Notes under the pieces: model-generated
The model's database searches: none
What the model was told of the DNA's origin: nothing
What the model saw: only the letters and a program-made list of their open reading frames with translations
Assembly (NCBI RefSeq): GCF_014650755.1
Contig: NZ_BMVO01000011.1
Coordinates: 124,001 to 188,000, forward strand
Origin: Streptomyces chryseus
Lineage (GTDB): Bacteria > Actinomycetota > Actinomycetes > Streptomycetales > Streptomycetaceae
DNA: 64,000 bases
Reading direction: 5' to 3'
Part shown: positions 16,186-23,529 of the stretch, one piece after another
How positions within the stretch are numbered: position 1 is the stretch's first letter
Layout: every line of letters starts with the position of its first letter
Translations under genes and position numbers: made by a program

Positions 16186-16187
16186 TG

Positions 16188-16233
16188 AACGCCGTGTTCC
16201 CCAGGTTTTAGCCTGGGGGACGCGGCGTTTTCT
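16188..16233 (+). terminator. Rho-independent terminator of ftsH
   Basis: AACGCCG (16188-16194) pairs with CGGCGTT (16223-16229), and an inner CCCCAGG pairs with CCTGGGG around TTTTAG. The stem is followed by TTTTCT. This is one of the few hairpins in the window with a U-tract, so an intrinsic terminator is likely. Confidence 0.75.
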
Positions 16234-16235
16234 CG

Positions 16236-16255
16236 ATGCCGCTCTTTTGCGGCAT
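16236..16255 (+). other. Small hairpin in the folE leader
   Basis: ATGCCGC-TCTTTT-GCGGCAT is a perfect 7-bp stem with a 6-nt loop, 25 nt before the folE ATG. It may be a leader structure or a mark of the end of the ftsH terminator cluster. Its function is unknown. Confidence 0.5.
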
Positions 16256-16280
16256 GTGAAAGCACAGGAACGAGGCACAG

Positions 16281-16886
16281 ATGACGGACCCGGTGACGCT
16301 GGACGGCGAAGGCTCGATCGGCGAGTTCGACGAGAAGCGAGCCGAGAACGCCGTGCGCGAGCTCCTCCTCGCCATCGGGGAAGACCCGGACCGCGAGGGG
16401 CTCCGGGCGACTCCGGGGCGTGTGGCACGGGCCTACAAGGAAATATTCGCCGGGCTGTGGCAGGACCCCGAAGACGTGCTGACGACGACGTTCGACCTGG
16501 GCCACGACGAGATGATCCTGGTCAAGGACATCGAGGTGTTCAGCACGTGTGAGCATCATCTGGTCCCGTTCCGCGGGGTGGCCCACGTGGGCTACATCCC
16601 GGCGACCACCGGCAAGATCACCGGCCTGTCCAAGCTGGCGCGGCTGGTCGACGTCTACGCCCGCCGGCCGCAGGTGCAGGAACGGCTCACCACGCAGGTC
16701 GCCGACTCCTTGATGGAGATCCTGGAGCCGCGCGGCGTGATCGTGGTCATCGAGTGCGAGCACATGTGCATGTCGATGCGCGGCATCCGCAAGCCGGGAG
16801 CGAAGACCATCACGTCGGCGGTGCGCGGCCAGCTCCGCGACTCGGCCACGCGCAACGAGGCGATGAGCCTCATCATGGCCCGCTGA
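16281..16886 (+). CDS. folE: GTP cyclohydrolase I
   Basis: The first enzyme of folate synthesis, converting GTP to 7,8-dihydroneopterin triphosphate. It is 201 aa. Zinc ligands Cys90 and His93 in STCEHH and Cys163 in ECEHMCMS are present, as is VPFRGVAHVGYIP. GAGG upstream of ATG 16281 supports the start. It follows ftsH but is behind its terminators. The other folate genes in this window converge on it from the minus strand. Confidence 0.96.
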   Translation: MTDPVTLDGEGSIGEFDEKRAENAVRELLLAIGEDPDREGLRATPGRVARAYKEIFAGLWQDPEDVLTTTFDLGHDEMILVKDIEVFSTCEHHLVPFRGVAHVGYIPATTGKITGLSKLARLVDVYARRPQVQERLTTQVADSLMEILEPRGVIVVIECEHMCMSMRGIRKPGAKTITSAVRGQLRDSATRNEAMSLIMAR

Positions 16887-16887
16887 C

Positions 16888-16918
16888 CCTCGCGGGGCCG
16901 ACGAGGGCCCCTGCGAGG
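16888..16918. terminator. Terminator between folE and the DUF3180 gene
   Basis: CCTCGCGGGGCC (16888-16899) pairs with GGCCCC-T-GCGAGG (16906-16918), 12 bp with one bulged base, right after the folE stop. It lies between convergent genes. Confidence 0.6.
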
Positions 16919-16976
16919 CGGTCGGGTGGTGCGCGGCGTGCTGTTCGGACGGCTCGGAACGGGCCGCCCGGGTGGC

Positions 16977-17459
16977 TCAGAGGGTGGGCGTCGCGCCGTT
17001 GTCCTCGGCGTCGGGGAGTTTGCAGACGCGCTCCAGGAAGAACGCCGCCGCGACGACGCCCGCGCCCGCCAGCACCGCCAGGCCCGCGTAGATGGCCTGG
17101 TCGCGGCGGGCGGGGACGTCGAGGCTGTTCATCAGCAGGTGGACGCCCACGCCGCCGTACATGCCGCAGACCAGCGACGCGACGAGCGCGCTCGCCTGGC
17201 CGAAAACCACCGCGCGGGCCGCCATCAGGGGCTCCACGCCCTTCGCGTCCGGCCGGCGCTCGCGCTGGGCGCGCAGCCGGGAGCGGATCGAGAGCGCGGT
17301 GGCCAGGAGGACGACGGCGATCACGGCCAGGACGACGGGGGCCGCCAGCGGCACGCTGGGCAGCGTGCCGAACGTGTCCCAGAGCCGGGCGCCGCCCCAG
17401 GACAGGACGCCTGCCACGGCGAAGAGACCGGCCAGTACCCCGAGCCGAAGTTGCTTCAC
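16977..17459 (-). CDS. DUF3180 family membrane protein
   Basis: A 160-aa integral membrane protein with four hydrophobic segments in two pairs, separated by a basic cytoplasmic stretch (RSRLRAQRERRPDAK). It matches the actinobacterial DUF3180 family, which is regularly found next to folK at the end of folate operons. It lies 80 nt downstream of folK on the same strand and is probably the last gene of folP-NTF2-folB-folK. No biochemical function is known; its position has led to suggestions of a folate link, which is unproven. Confidence 0.85.
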   Translation of the reverse strand: MKQLRLGVLAGLFAVAGVLSWGGARLWDTFGTLPSVPLAAPVVLAVIAVVLLATALSIRSRLRAQRERRPDAKGVEPLMAARAVVFGQASALVASLVCGMYGGVGVHLLMNSLDVPARRDQAIYAGLAVLAGAGVVAAAFFLERVCKLPDAEDNGATPTL

Positions 17460-17539
17460 CGAGAGCGCCCCTCACATCGGTTCATGTCACAGCCGGTCAC
17501 GATCGTTCGTCCGGTCGATGCCGTCCGCCAGCCTAACGA

Positions 17540-18139
17540 CTACTCGGGCAGTCGGAGTTCCAAGTCGGGGCGCGCGAGTACACCGGTGGCGCCGACGCCG
17601 GTCAGCAGGTCCGCCACGGGGCCGCGCCCCGGCAGCTGCGCCTGGGGGTCCACGTCGTGCCACGGGGCGAGCACGAAGGCGCGCTCGTGGGCACGGGGGT
17701 GCGGGAGGGTGAGGAGCGGGTCCTGGGACACCACGTCGGCGTACGCCACGATGTCCACGTCGATCGTGCGCGGGCCCCAGCGCTCCTCGCGGACCCGGTC
17801 GAACGCCTCCTCGATGGCCTGGCCGCGCTCCAGGAGGGAGGCCGGCGGGAGGGTGGTCCTGATGACGACGACGGCGTTGAAGTACGACGGCTGGGAGCCG
17901 GGGTCGACCCCCCAGGGCTCCGTCTCGTACACGGGGGAGACGCCCTTGACGCGCAGGCCGGGCGTGTCCTCCAGGGCGTCGATCGCGCCCTGGAGGGTCT
18001 CCAGGCGGTTGCCCAGGTTCGAGCCGAGGGAGATCACGGCCCATTTGGGGTTGGACAGCGTGCTGTCGGCGGCGTCGACCTGTTCCACCACGGAGGCGGG
18101 CACCGGCTGCACGGTCGGGTCGCTCTGTGTGGGATTCAT
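17540..18139 (-). CDS. folK: 6-hydroxymethyl-7,8-dihydropterin pyrophosphokinase
   Basis: This enzyme transfers pyrophosphate from ATP to 6-hydroxymethyl-dihydropterin, the step before dihydropteroate synthase. It is 199 aa. The pterin-binding SLGSNLGNR is near residue 40, preceded by an unusual N-terminal extension rich in Pro, Val and Asp. The ATP-binding signature RWGPRTIDVDI is near residue 125, and LPHPRAHERAFVL lies near the end. The ATG at 18139 overlaps the folB stop (ATGA), showing coupling. The frame continues upstream but without family resemblance. Confidence 0.95.
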   Translation of the reverse strand: MNPTQSDPTVQPVPASVVEQVDAADSTLSNPKWAVISLGSNLGNRLETLQGAIDALEDTPGLRVKGVSPVYETEPWGVDPGSQPSYFNAVVVIRTTLPPASLLERGQAIEEAFDRVREERWGPRTIDVDIVAYADVVSQDPLLTLPHPRAHERAFVLAPWHDVDPQAQLPGRGPVADLLTGVGATGVLARPDLELRLPE

Positions 18140-18495
18140 ACTCGGCTCCGGGTGATGGTGATGGTGACGTCGTCGAAGGGGACCGTGATCGGGGCGTCCG
18201 GCTTGTGGACGCAGACCTCGACCTCCTTGACCCCCTGGTGCTTGAGGCACTGCTCGGCGATCCGCTCGGCGAGGGTCTCGATCAGGTCGACCGGCTCGCC
18301 CTGGACGACGTCCACGACCTCCTCCGCCACGACCCCGTAGTGCACGGTCTTCGCCAGGTCGTCGTCGGCGGCCGCCGGGCGGGTGTCGAGGCCGAGAACC
18401 AGGTCCACGATGAAGGTCTGGCCTTCTTCGCGCTCCCGGGGGAACACGCCGTGGTGCCCGCGGGCCTTGAGGCCGCGCAGCGCGACACGATCCAC
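18136..18495 (-). CDS. folB: Dihydroneopterin aldolase
   Basis: This aldolase cleaves dihydroneopterin to 6-hydroxymethyl-dihydropterin and glycolaldehyde. It is 119 aa from GTG 18495, with AGGAG about 8 nt upstream. It shows GHHGVFPREREEGQTFIVDL near the start, the catalytic-region DLIETLAERIA, and the lysine in VCVHKPDAPI. The stop overlaps folK. Some upstream frame remains open but lies beyond the ribosome site. It is separated from the NTF2-like gene by 188 nt that contain an imperfect hairpin (18522-18558). Confidence 0.94.
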   Translation of the reverse strand: MDRVALRGLKARGHHGVFPREREEGQTFIVDLVLGLDTRPAAADDDLAKTVHYGVVAEEVVDVVQGEPVDLIETLAERIAEQCLKHQGVKEVEVCVHKPDAPITVPFDDVTITITRSRV

Positions 18496-18683
18496 GCGAA
18501 TCACTCCTGCTGTCGTAGAAAGAGGGCGCCCGCCGAGTGCGGTCGGCGCGTCACCCTCGCTCGAATCTACCTGCGAGCACGGACACCGGACGCCCACGGG
18601 GGCTATGGACAGAAGGCCTTGGGACTGGTAGCCGCCCCTACCCCATGGCCCCGGACGCCAACCTTCCACAAGCCCCTACCCAC

Positions 18684-19136
18684 TCAGGCGGGTGTCTCGT
18701 CGTCCTCTTCTTCACCGTTTTCGGTCAGAACGGGGGACCCGTGATGAGACCACAGTCTCCAGCCGTCCTCGGTGCGGCGGAACACATTCGTGGCGACGAT
18801 CAGTTGCCCCACCAGCGGGCCGAGTTCGCCCGCCTCCTCGGCCGGGCCGCCGCTGAGCGTGTTCTCGGTGCAGACCACCAGGGCGGTGTCGCCCAGGACC
18901 GTCACCTTCACGTCGGTGAGGAAAAACTGGATGTACTCCGTGTTCGCCATGATCAGGGCGTACGAGCGCAGTACCTCGCCCCGCCCCGACAGCACCGGCC
19001 AGCCCGGGTGCACGCAGGAGATCTCGTCGTCCAGCCAGATCACCGACAGCTCTTCGAAGTCGCCGCGCTCCACGGCCTCGTAGAACGCCGTGTTGGCCTG
19101 CTCGACCTGTTCGACGTCCGTCCGCGCGCGGCTCAC
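18684..19136 (-). CDS. Nuclear transport factor 2-like (SnoaL-fold) protein
   Basis: A 150-aa protein with the NTF2-like cone fold pattern: VEQANTAFYEAVERGDFEELSVIW at the start, PGWPVLSGRGEVLRSYALI in the middle, and TNVFRRTEDGWRLWSHHGSP at the end, then an acidic tail. This fold holds small ligands or catalyses simple isomerisations, but no activity can be assigned. GTG 19136 overlaps the folP stop by 4 nt (GTGA), and the gene is conserved in this place in actinobacterial folate operons. That context suggests a folate-related role; it is an inference. Confidence 0.85.
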   Translation of the reverse strand: MSRARTDVEQVEQANTAFYEAVERGDFEELSVIWLDDEISCVHPGWPVLSGRGEVLRSYALIMANTEYIQFFLTDVKVTVLGDTALVVCTENTLSGGPAEEAGELGPLVGQLIVATNVFRRTEDGWRLWSHHGSPVLTENGEEEDDETPA

Positions 19137-20002
19137 AGGGCTCCCTCTACGGCCCTGGCGACCCGTACGGCGTCGGCGGTCGCCCGTACCTCGTGGACGC
19201 GCACCGCCCAGGCGCCCTCGTGGGCGGCTATGGCCGAGACGGCGGCCGTGGCGGCGTCGCGCTCGCGCGCGGGCGGCGGGGCGGCGTCCTCGCCGGCGTC
19301 GGCGGCGAGGACGTGGCCGAGGAACCTCTTGCGCGAGGCGGCCACCAGGAGGGGGCGGCCGAGGGCACGCAGCTCCGTGAGGTGGGCGACCAGGGTGAGG
19401 TCGTGGGCGGCCTGCTTCGCGAAGCCGAGGCCGGGGTCGATGACGATGCGCTCGGGGGCGATGCCGCCGGCGACGACGGCGTCCATGCGGGCGCGCAGTT
19501 CCGCCACTACCTCGCCGACGACGTCGGCGTACACCGCGCGGCTGTTCATCTGCTCGCTGAAGCCGCGCCAGTGCATGACCACGAAGGGTGCTCCGGCCGC
19601 CGCGACGGCCGGGATCATGGCGGGGTCGGCGAGGCCGCCGCTGACGTCGTTGACCAGGACGGCGCCGGCCGCGACCGCCTGCTCGGCGACCGCCGCTCGC
19701 ATGGTGTCCACGGAGACGGTGACGCCTTCGGAGGCGAGGCCGCGCACCACGGGGATCACCCGCTTCAGCTCCTCGTCGGCGTCGACGCGGGAGGCGCCGG
19801 GGCGGGTCGACTCGCCCCCGACGTCGATGAGGTCGGCGCCCTGGGCGACGAGGTCCAGGCCGCGCTTGACCGCGGCGGTCGTGTCGAACCAGCGTCCGCC
19901 GTCGGAGAAGGAGTCGGGAGTCACGTTGACGACGCCCATCACCGCACAGCGGTCCCACTCCGGCAGACCCTCGACCCGGCCACGCTCGCGCAACGTACTC
20001 AT
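19133..20002 (-). CDS. folP: Dihydropteroate synthase
   Basis: This enzyme joins 6-hydroxymethyl-dihydropterin pyrophosphate with p-aminobenzoate; it is the sulfonamide target. It is 289 aa from ATG 20002. Signature 1 GVVNVTPDSFSDGG lies near residue 25, and signature 2 IDVGGESTRPGASRV near residue 60. NDVSGG, MHWRG and IDPGLGFAK follow in the expected order. It is the first folate gene of the minus-strand operon, and its stop overlaps the NTF2-like start. The MarR gene ends only 16 nt upstream on the same strand, so readthrough from the MarR promoter is possible. Confidence 0.96.
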   Translation of the reverse strand: MSTLRERGRVEGLPEWDRCAVMGVVNVTPDSFSDGGRWFDTTAAVKRGLDLVAQGADLIDVGGESTRPGASRVDADEELKRVIPVVRGLASEGVTVSVDTMRAAVAEQAVAAGAVLVNDVSGGLADPAMIPAVAAAGAPFVVMHWRGFSEQMNSRAVYADVVGEVVAELRARMDAVVAGGIAPERIVIDPGLGFAKQAAHDLTLVAHLTELRALGRPLLVAASRKRFLGHVLAADAGEDAAPPPARERDAATAAVSAIAAHEGAWAVRVHEVRATADAVRVARAVEGAL

Positions 20003-20018
20003 GCGTCCAGCGTAGGCG

Positions 20019-20471
20019 TCAGGTGGCGCTGCGCGGACCGCGCGCACCGCAGAAGACGCGGCCGAGGAGGTCGTGGAGGACGGCGCGGTCGGCGTCGTCG
20101 AGGGCGTCGAGGGCCGCGTGGGTGGTGTGCATGCGGGCCCGGATGGCGTCCACGGTCTCCTCGCCCGCCGTGGTGAGGACCACGTTCTTGACGCGGCGGT
20201 CGGTGGGGCTGACCTCGCGGCGTACGAGCTCGCGCTTCTCCAGCCGGTCGACGATGCCGGTGATGTTCGAGGCGTCGCAGGCGAGGGTGGTCGCCAGGGC
20301 GCGCATGGAGGCGGGGGCGGTCCGCAGTACGCCGAGGGTCTTGGCCTGGCTGGCGCTGAGGCCCGCGTCGGCGGCGGCGAGGGAGAAGTCGCCGTAGTAG
20401 CCGCTGAAGGAGTCGGCGAGCCGCTCCATGAGCTGGGCCTTCGTGGGGATCGTCCTGATCGTCTCAGCCAT
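20019..20471 (-). CDS. MarR-family transcriptional regulator
   Basis: A 150-aa winged-helix repressor. The recognition region reads SMRALATTLACDASNITGIVDRLEKRELV, followed by the wing VSPTDRRVKNVVLT, both typical of MarR. It is divergent from an NADPH:quinone-oxidoreductase-like gene with a perfect 9-bp palindrome between them, so it probably represses that gene and itself in response to a small electrophile or phenolic ligand. The ligand is unknown. It lies 16 nt upstream of folP in the same direction. Confidence 0.9.
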   Translation of the reverse strand: MAETIRTIPTKAQLMERLADSFSGYYGDFSLAAADAGLSASQAKTLGVLRTAPASMRALATTLACDASNITGIVDRLEKRELVRREVSPTDRRVKNVVLTTAGEETVDAIRARMHTTHAALDALDDADRAVLHDLLGRVFCGARGPRSAT

Positions 20472-20491
20472 GGGACCAGTTTACCCCGCGA

Positions 20492-20511
20492 AACTTGACT
20501 ATCTCAAAGTT
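20492..20511. promoter_or_regulatory. Imperfect palindrome in the MarR intergenic region
   Basis: AACTTGA and TCAAAGTT form an imperfect inverted repeat about 20 bp upstream of MarR's start. It shares the CTTGA/TCAAG core with the strong palindrome at 20532-20552, so it may be a second, weaker binding site. Confidence 0.4.
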
Positions 20512-20531
20512 CGACGTTTACCGTACTTCTA

Positions 20532-20552
20532 TTGCTTGAGATGCTCAAGCAA
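20532..20552. promoter_or_regulatory. Perfect palindrome, probable MarR operator
   Basis: TTGCTTGAG-ATG-CTCAAGCAA is a perfect 9-bp inverted repeat with a 3-bp centre, in the 129-bp region between the divergent marR and oxidoreductase genes. Size and symmetry fit MarR dimers. Confidence 0.7.
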
Positions 20553-20600
20553 CGCCGGGCGGTCCACGCCCCATTCCCGCAGGCACGAAGGAGCACTCCC

Positions 20601-21527
20601 ATGAAGGCGATCATCTACCGCACGTACGGCGCCCCGGACGTCCTCGAGTACGCCGACGTCCCGAACCCCAAGCTCGGCCCCGACGCCGTGCTCGTCCGCG
20701 TCCGGGCCGCCGCCGTCAACCCCGTCGACTGGAAGATCCAGGCCGGGTACCTCGACTCCGCCCTCGACGCCGTCTTCCCCGTCGTGCCCGGCTGGGACGT
20801 CGCCGGCGTCGTGGAGCAGGTGGGCGTCGGTGTGACCGAGTTCGCGCCGGGCGACGAGGTGATGGGGTACGTACGCGAGGACTTCGTCTCCCGCGGCACC
20901 TTCGCCGAGTACGTCGCCGCCCCCGTCCGCACGCTGGCCCGCAAGCCCGCCGCGCTCACCTTCGAGCAGGCCGCCGGACTGCCGCTGGCCGGCCTCACCG
21001 CGTACCAGGCGCTCACCGGTCCCCTGAACGTCGGCGAGGGCGACACGCTGCTGGTGCACGCGGCGGCGGGCGGCGTCGGATCCCTCGCGGTGCAGATCGC
21101 CCGCGCCCTCGGCGTCCGGGTCATCGGTACGGCGAGCGAGCGCAACCACGACTTCCTGCGGTCCCTGGGCGCCGAACCGGTGACGTACGGCGACGGGCTG
21201 GCCGACCGCGTGCGGGCGCTCGCGCCCGGAGGCGTCGACGCCGTGCTCGACCTCGTCGGCGGCGACGCGCTCAAGATCTCGCCGGAGCTGCTCGCCCCGG
21301 GCGGCCGGCTGGCGTCCATCGCGGACGGCGCGGTCGTGGGCCTCGGCGGTACGTACGTCTTCGTACGGCCCGACGCCGCCGATCTGACGGCGCTCGCGGA
21401 GCTGGCCGAGCGCGGCGCGCTGGCCGTGGAGGTCGCCGCGGTCTTCCCGCTGGAGCAGGCCGCCGACGCCATGCGGCTGAGCATGGAGGGCCACACGCGC
21501 GGCAAGATCGCCATCAGCGTCGGCTGA
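20601..21527 (+). CDS. NADP-dependent zinc-free alcohol dehydrogenase / quinone oxidoreductase family protein
   Basis: A medium-chain reductase of 308 aa. The N-terminal GroES-like domain starts MKAIIYRTYGAPDVLEYADV; the Rossmann segment has LLVHAAAGGVGSLAVQIARA near residue 150, the quinone-reductase form of the NADPH motif. Catalytic-zinc ligands are not evident, so it is likely a QOR-type reductase of quinones or enones. ATG 20601 has AAGGAG at 20588-20593; the open frame further upstream covers the palindrome. It is divergent from, and probably regulated by, the MarR gene. It converges on the MprF-like gene 12 nt away. Confidence 0.9.
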   Translation: MKAIIYRTYGAPDVLEYADVPNPKLGPDAVLVRVRAAAVNPVDWKIQAGYLDSALDAVFPVVPGWDVAGVVEQVGVGVTEFAPGDEVMGYVREDFVSRGTFAEYVAAPVRTLARKPAALTFEQAAGLPLAGLTAYQALTGPLNVGEGDTLLVHAAAGGVGSLAVQIARALGVRVIGTASERNHDFLRSLGAEPVTYGDGLADRVRALAPGGVDAVLDLVGGDALKISPELLAPGGRLASIADGAVVGLGGTYVFVRPDAADLTALAELAERGALAVEVAAVFPLEQAADAMRLSMEGHTRGKIAISVG

Positions 21528-21539
21528 CGAAGCCCGTGG

Positions 21540-23390
21540 TCAGGCGGCCGGCTGCTCGGCCTCGCGGCGCAACCGCAGCTGTTCGAGGTGGGCGCACGGC
21601 CGCCGCCGGGCGGCCGGGGCCCGGCGGGCGAACGGGCGGGGCAGGGCCAGGGTGACGAAGCCCTCCGCCTGCATCGCGGCGAAGCCGATGCGCGGCAGGT
21701 CGCGGGTCGTGCGGAAGACCACGAAGCGCGGCTCCCACTCCGGCCGGAACTTGGCGTTGAACTTGTACAGCGACTCGATCTGGAACCAGCGGGAGAGGAA
21801 GACCAGCAGGCCGCGCCACACGCGCAGCACCGGCCCCGCGCCGATCTTCTCGCCGCGCGCGAGCGCCGAGCGGAACATCGCGAAGTTGAGCGACACGCGC
21901 TCGACGCCGAGCCGGGGAGCGGCCTGGAGCGCGGCGACGATCAGCAGTTCGTTCATGCCGGGGTCGGCGGAGCGGTCGCGGCGCATCAGGTCGAGGGACA
22001 GGCCGTCCGTACCCCACGGGACGAAGTGGAGTACGGCCTTCAGGTCGCCGTACGGCGAGTCCGCGTCGCCCGGCCCGCCCGCCTTGTGGGCGGTGGCGAT
22101 CACGCAGTCCCCGTCGCCGGGCTCCCCGATGCGGCCGAGCGCCATGGAGAAGCCGCGCTCGGTGTCGGTGCCGCGCCAGTCGGCGGCCGCGCGCCGGACG
22201 CGGTCCAGTTCCGTGTCGGCGAGGTCGCGGACGCGGCGTACCCGGGTCTCGTAGCCGCCGCGCTCAATGCGCTTGACCATCTGGCGTACGTTGCGCATGG
22301 CGCGCCCGGCGAGGGAGAAATCCGGCACGCGCACCACCGCTTCGTCCCCGAGCTCCAGGGCGTCGAGACCGGTCTCCCGGGTCCAGACCTCGCCGCCCGT
22401 CTCGCTGCACCCCACGACGGCCGGGGTCCAGGAGTGGGCCTTGGCCTCGTCCATGAAGCGTTCGATGGCGCCGGGCCAGGCCTCAACGTCGCCGATCGGG
22501 TCGCCGCTGGCGAGCATGACGCCGGAGACGACGCGGTAGGTGACGGCCGCCTTGCCGCTGGGCGAGAAGACGACGGCCTTGTCGTGGCGCAGCGCGAAGT
22601 GGCCGAGCGAGTCGCGGCCGCCGTGCCGGGCCAGCAGGTCGCGCAGCCGCCGTTCGTCGTCGGGGGTGAGGCGGGCGGCCGGGTGCTCGGGCCGCAGGGC
22701 GAGGTAGACGGTGGTGACCGCGGTGAGCAGGCCGAGGGCCCCGAGCGAGTAGCCGACGGTCCAGGAGACCCGGCCCGCGTAGGCGACGGGGCCCTCGAAG
22801 CCGAAGAGCCCGTACAGGACGTGCTCCAGGCGCTCCGCGACGCTCGGGTTGCCGACGACCTTCGCCGGGTGCGAGCTGACGATGACGAGGCCGAGCCCCA
22901 GGGAGCCCGAGCCGACGAGGAAGAAGTTCGCGAGCGCCTTCCAGCGGCTGCGCGGGTCGGGCAGGGCCGCGAACTCGCCCCGGTGGCACAGCAGGAGCGC
23001 GAGCAGTGACAACGAGATCAGTACGCCGACGACCGAGGGCCGGTACGTGAACTGCGCCGCCGCCCCGGCGGGCAGCAGGACCACGGCCGCCCGCCACGCG
23101 CGGCGCTTGCGGCGCTTGAGGCCGTGCGCCAGGAGCAGCAGCAGTACGCCCGCGCTGATCGCCAGCGCGGCCGCGAACGGGCCGAGCGCGCCGGGCAGCA
23201 CCTCGGCGGCGGCGTGCACGCTGCTGTGCCGGAAGCGCGGGAAGACACCGGCGGCGATGTCGAGGAGGCCCACGAGGGTGCAGGCCGTACCGACCAGGGA
23301 GGGCACGCGCTCGGGCCTCGGACCCCGGAGGATCCGCCGTACCCGGCCGGGAACCGCTCCGGTTTTATCCCCATCTAGCCTGATAGACAT
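21540..23390 (-). CDS. MprF-like membrane protein with DUF2156 aminoacyltransferase domain
   Basis: A 616-aa protein with about six N-terminal transmembrane segments (roughly residues 30-260) followed by a C-terminal DUF2156 domain as in phosphatidylglycerol lysyltransferase: residues such as GDPIGDVEAWPGAIERF, LKAVLHFVPWG, GMNELLIVAAL and SLYKFNAKFRPEWEPRFVV. MprF proteins transfer Lys or Ala from aminoacyl-tRNA to phosphatidylglycerol, reducing envelope negative charge and sensitivity to cationic peptides. The membrane part is shorter than the 14 segments of classical MprF. Start ATG 23390 has GGGAAG close upstream; an ATG at 23438 is in frame. It is divergent from an esterase gene that may act on the same lipids. 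Confidence 0.82.
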   Translation of the reverse strand: MSIRLDGDKTGAVPGRVRRILRGPRPERVPSLVGTACTLVGLLDIAAGVFPRFRHSSVHAAAEVLPGALGPFAAALAISAGVLLLLLAHGLKRRKRRAWRAAVVLLPAGAAAQFTYRPSVVGVLISLSLLALLLCHRGEFAALPDPRSRWKALANFFLVGSGSLGLGLVIVSSHPAKVVGNPSVAERLEHVLYGLFGFEGPVAYAGRVSWTVGYSLGALGLLTAVTTVYLALRPEHPAARLTPDDERRLRDLLARHGGRDSLGHFALRHDKAVVFSPSGKAAVTYRVVSGVMLASGDPIGDVEAWPGAIERFMDEAKAHSWTPAVVGCSETGGEVWTRETGLDALELGDEAVVRVPDFSLAGRAMRNVRQMVKRIERGGYETRVRRVRDLADTELDRVRRAAADWRGTDTERGFSMALGRIGEPGDGDCVIATAHKAGGPGDADSPYGDLKAVLHFVPWGTDGLSLDLMRRDRSADPGMNELLIVAALQAAPRLGVERVSLNFAMFRSALARGEKIGAGPVLRVWRGLLVFLSRWFQIESLYKFNAKFRPEWEPRFVVFRTTRDLPRIGFAAMQAEGFVTLALPRPFARRAPAARRRPCAHLEQLRLRREAEQPAA

Positions 23391-23529
23391 CGCTTCCCGT
23401 GGCTCCGCGAGAGATTTTCTGTCCTTGGGCCGAAGCATCCGGACAATTTGCGCCCTCTAGGACGGCGCATCCGGGGAGCGGGTTCACTCGCTCTCGGGAA
23501 ATATTCAGGCAGAAAGCTTCCTCCTCATC

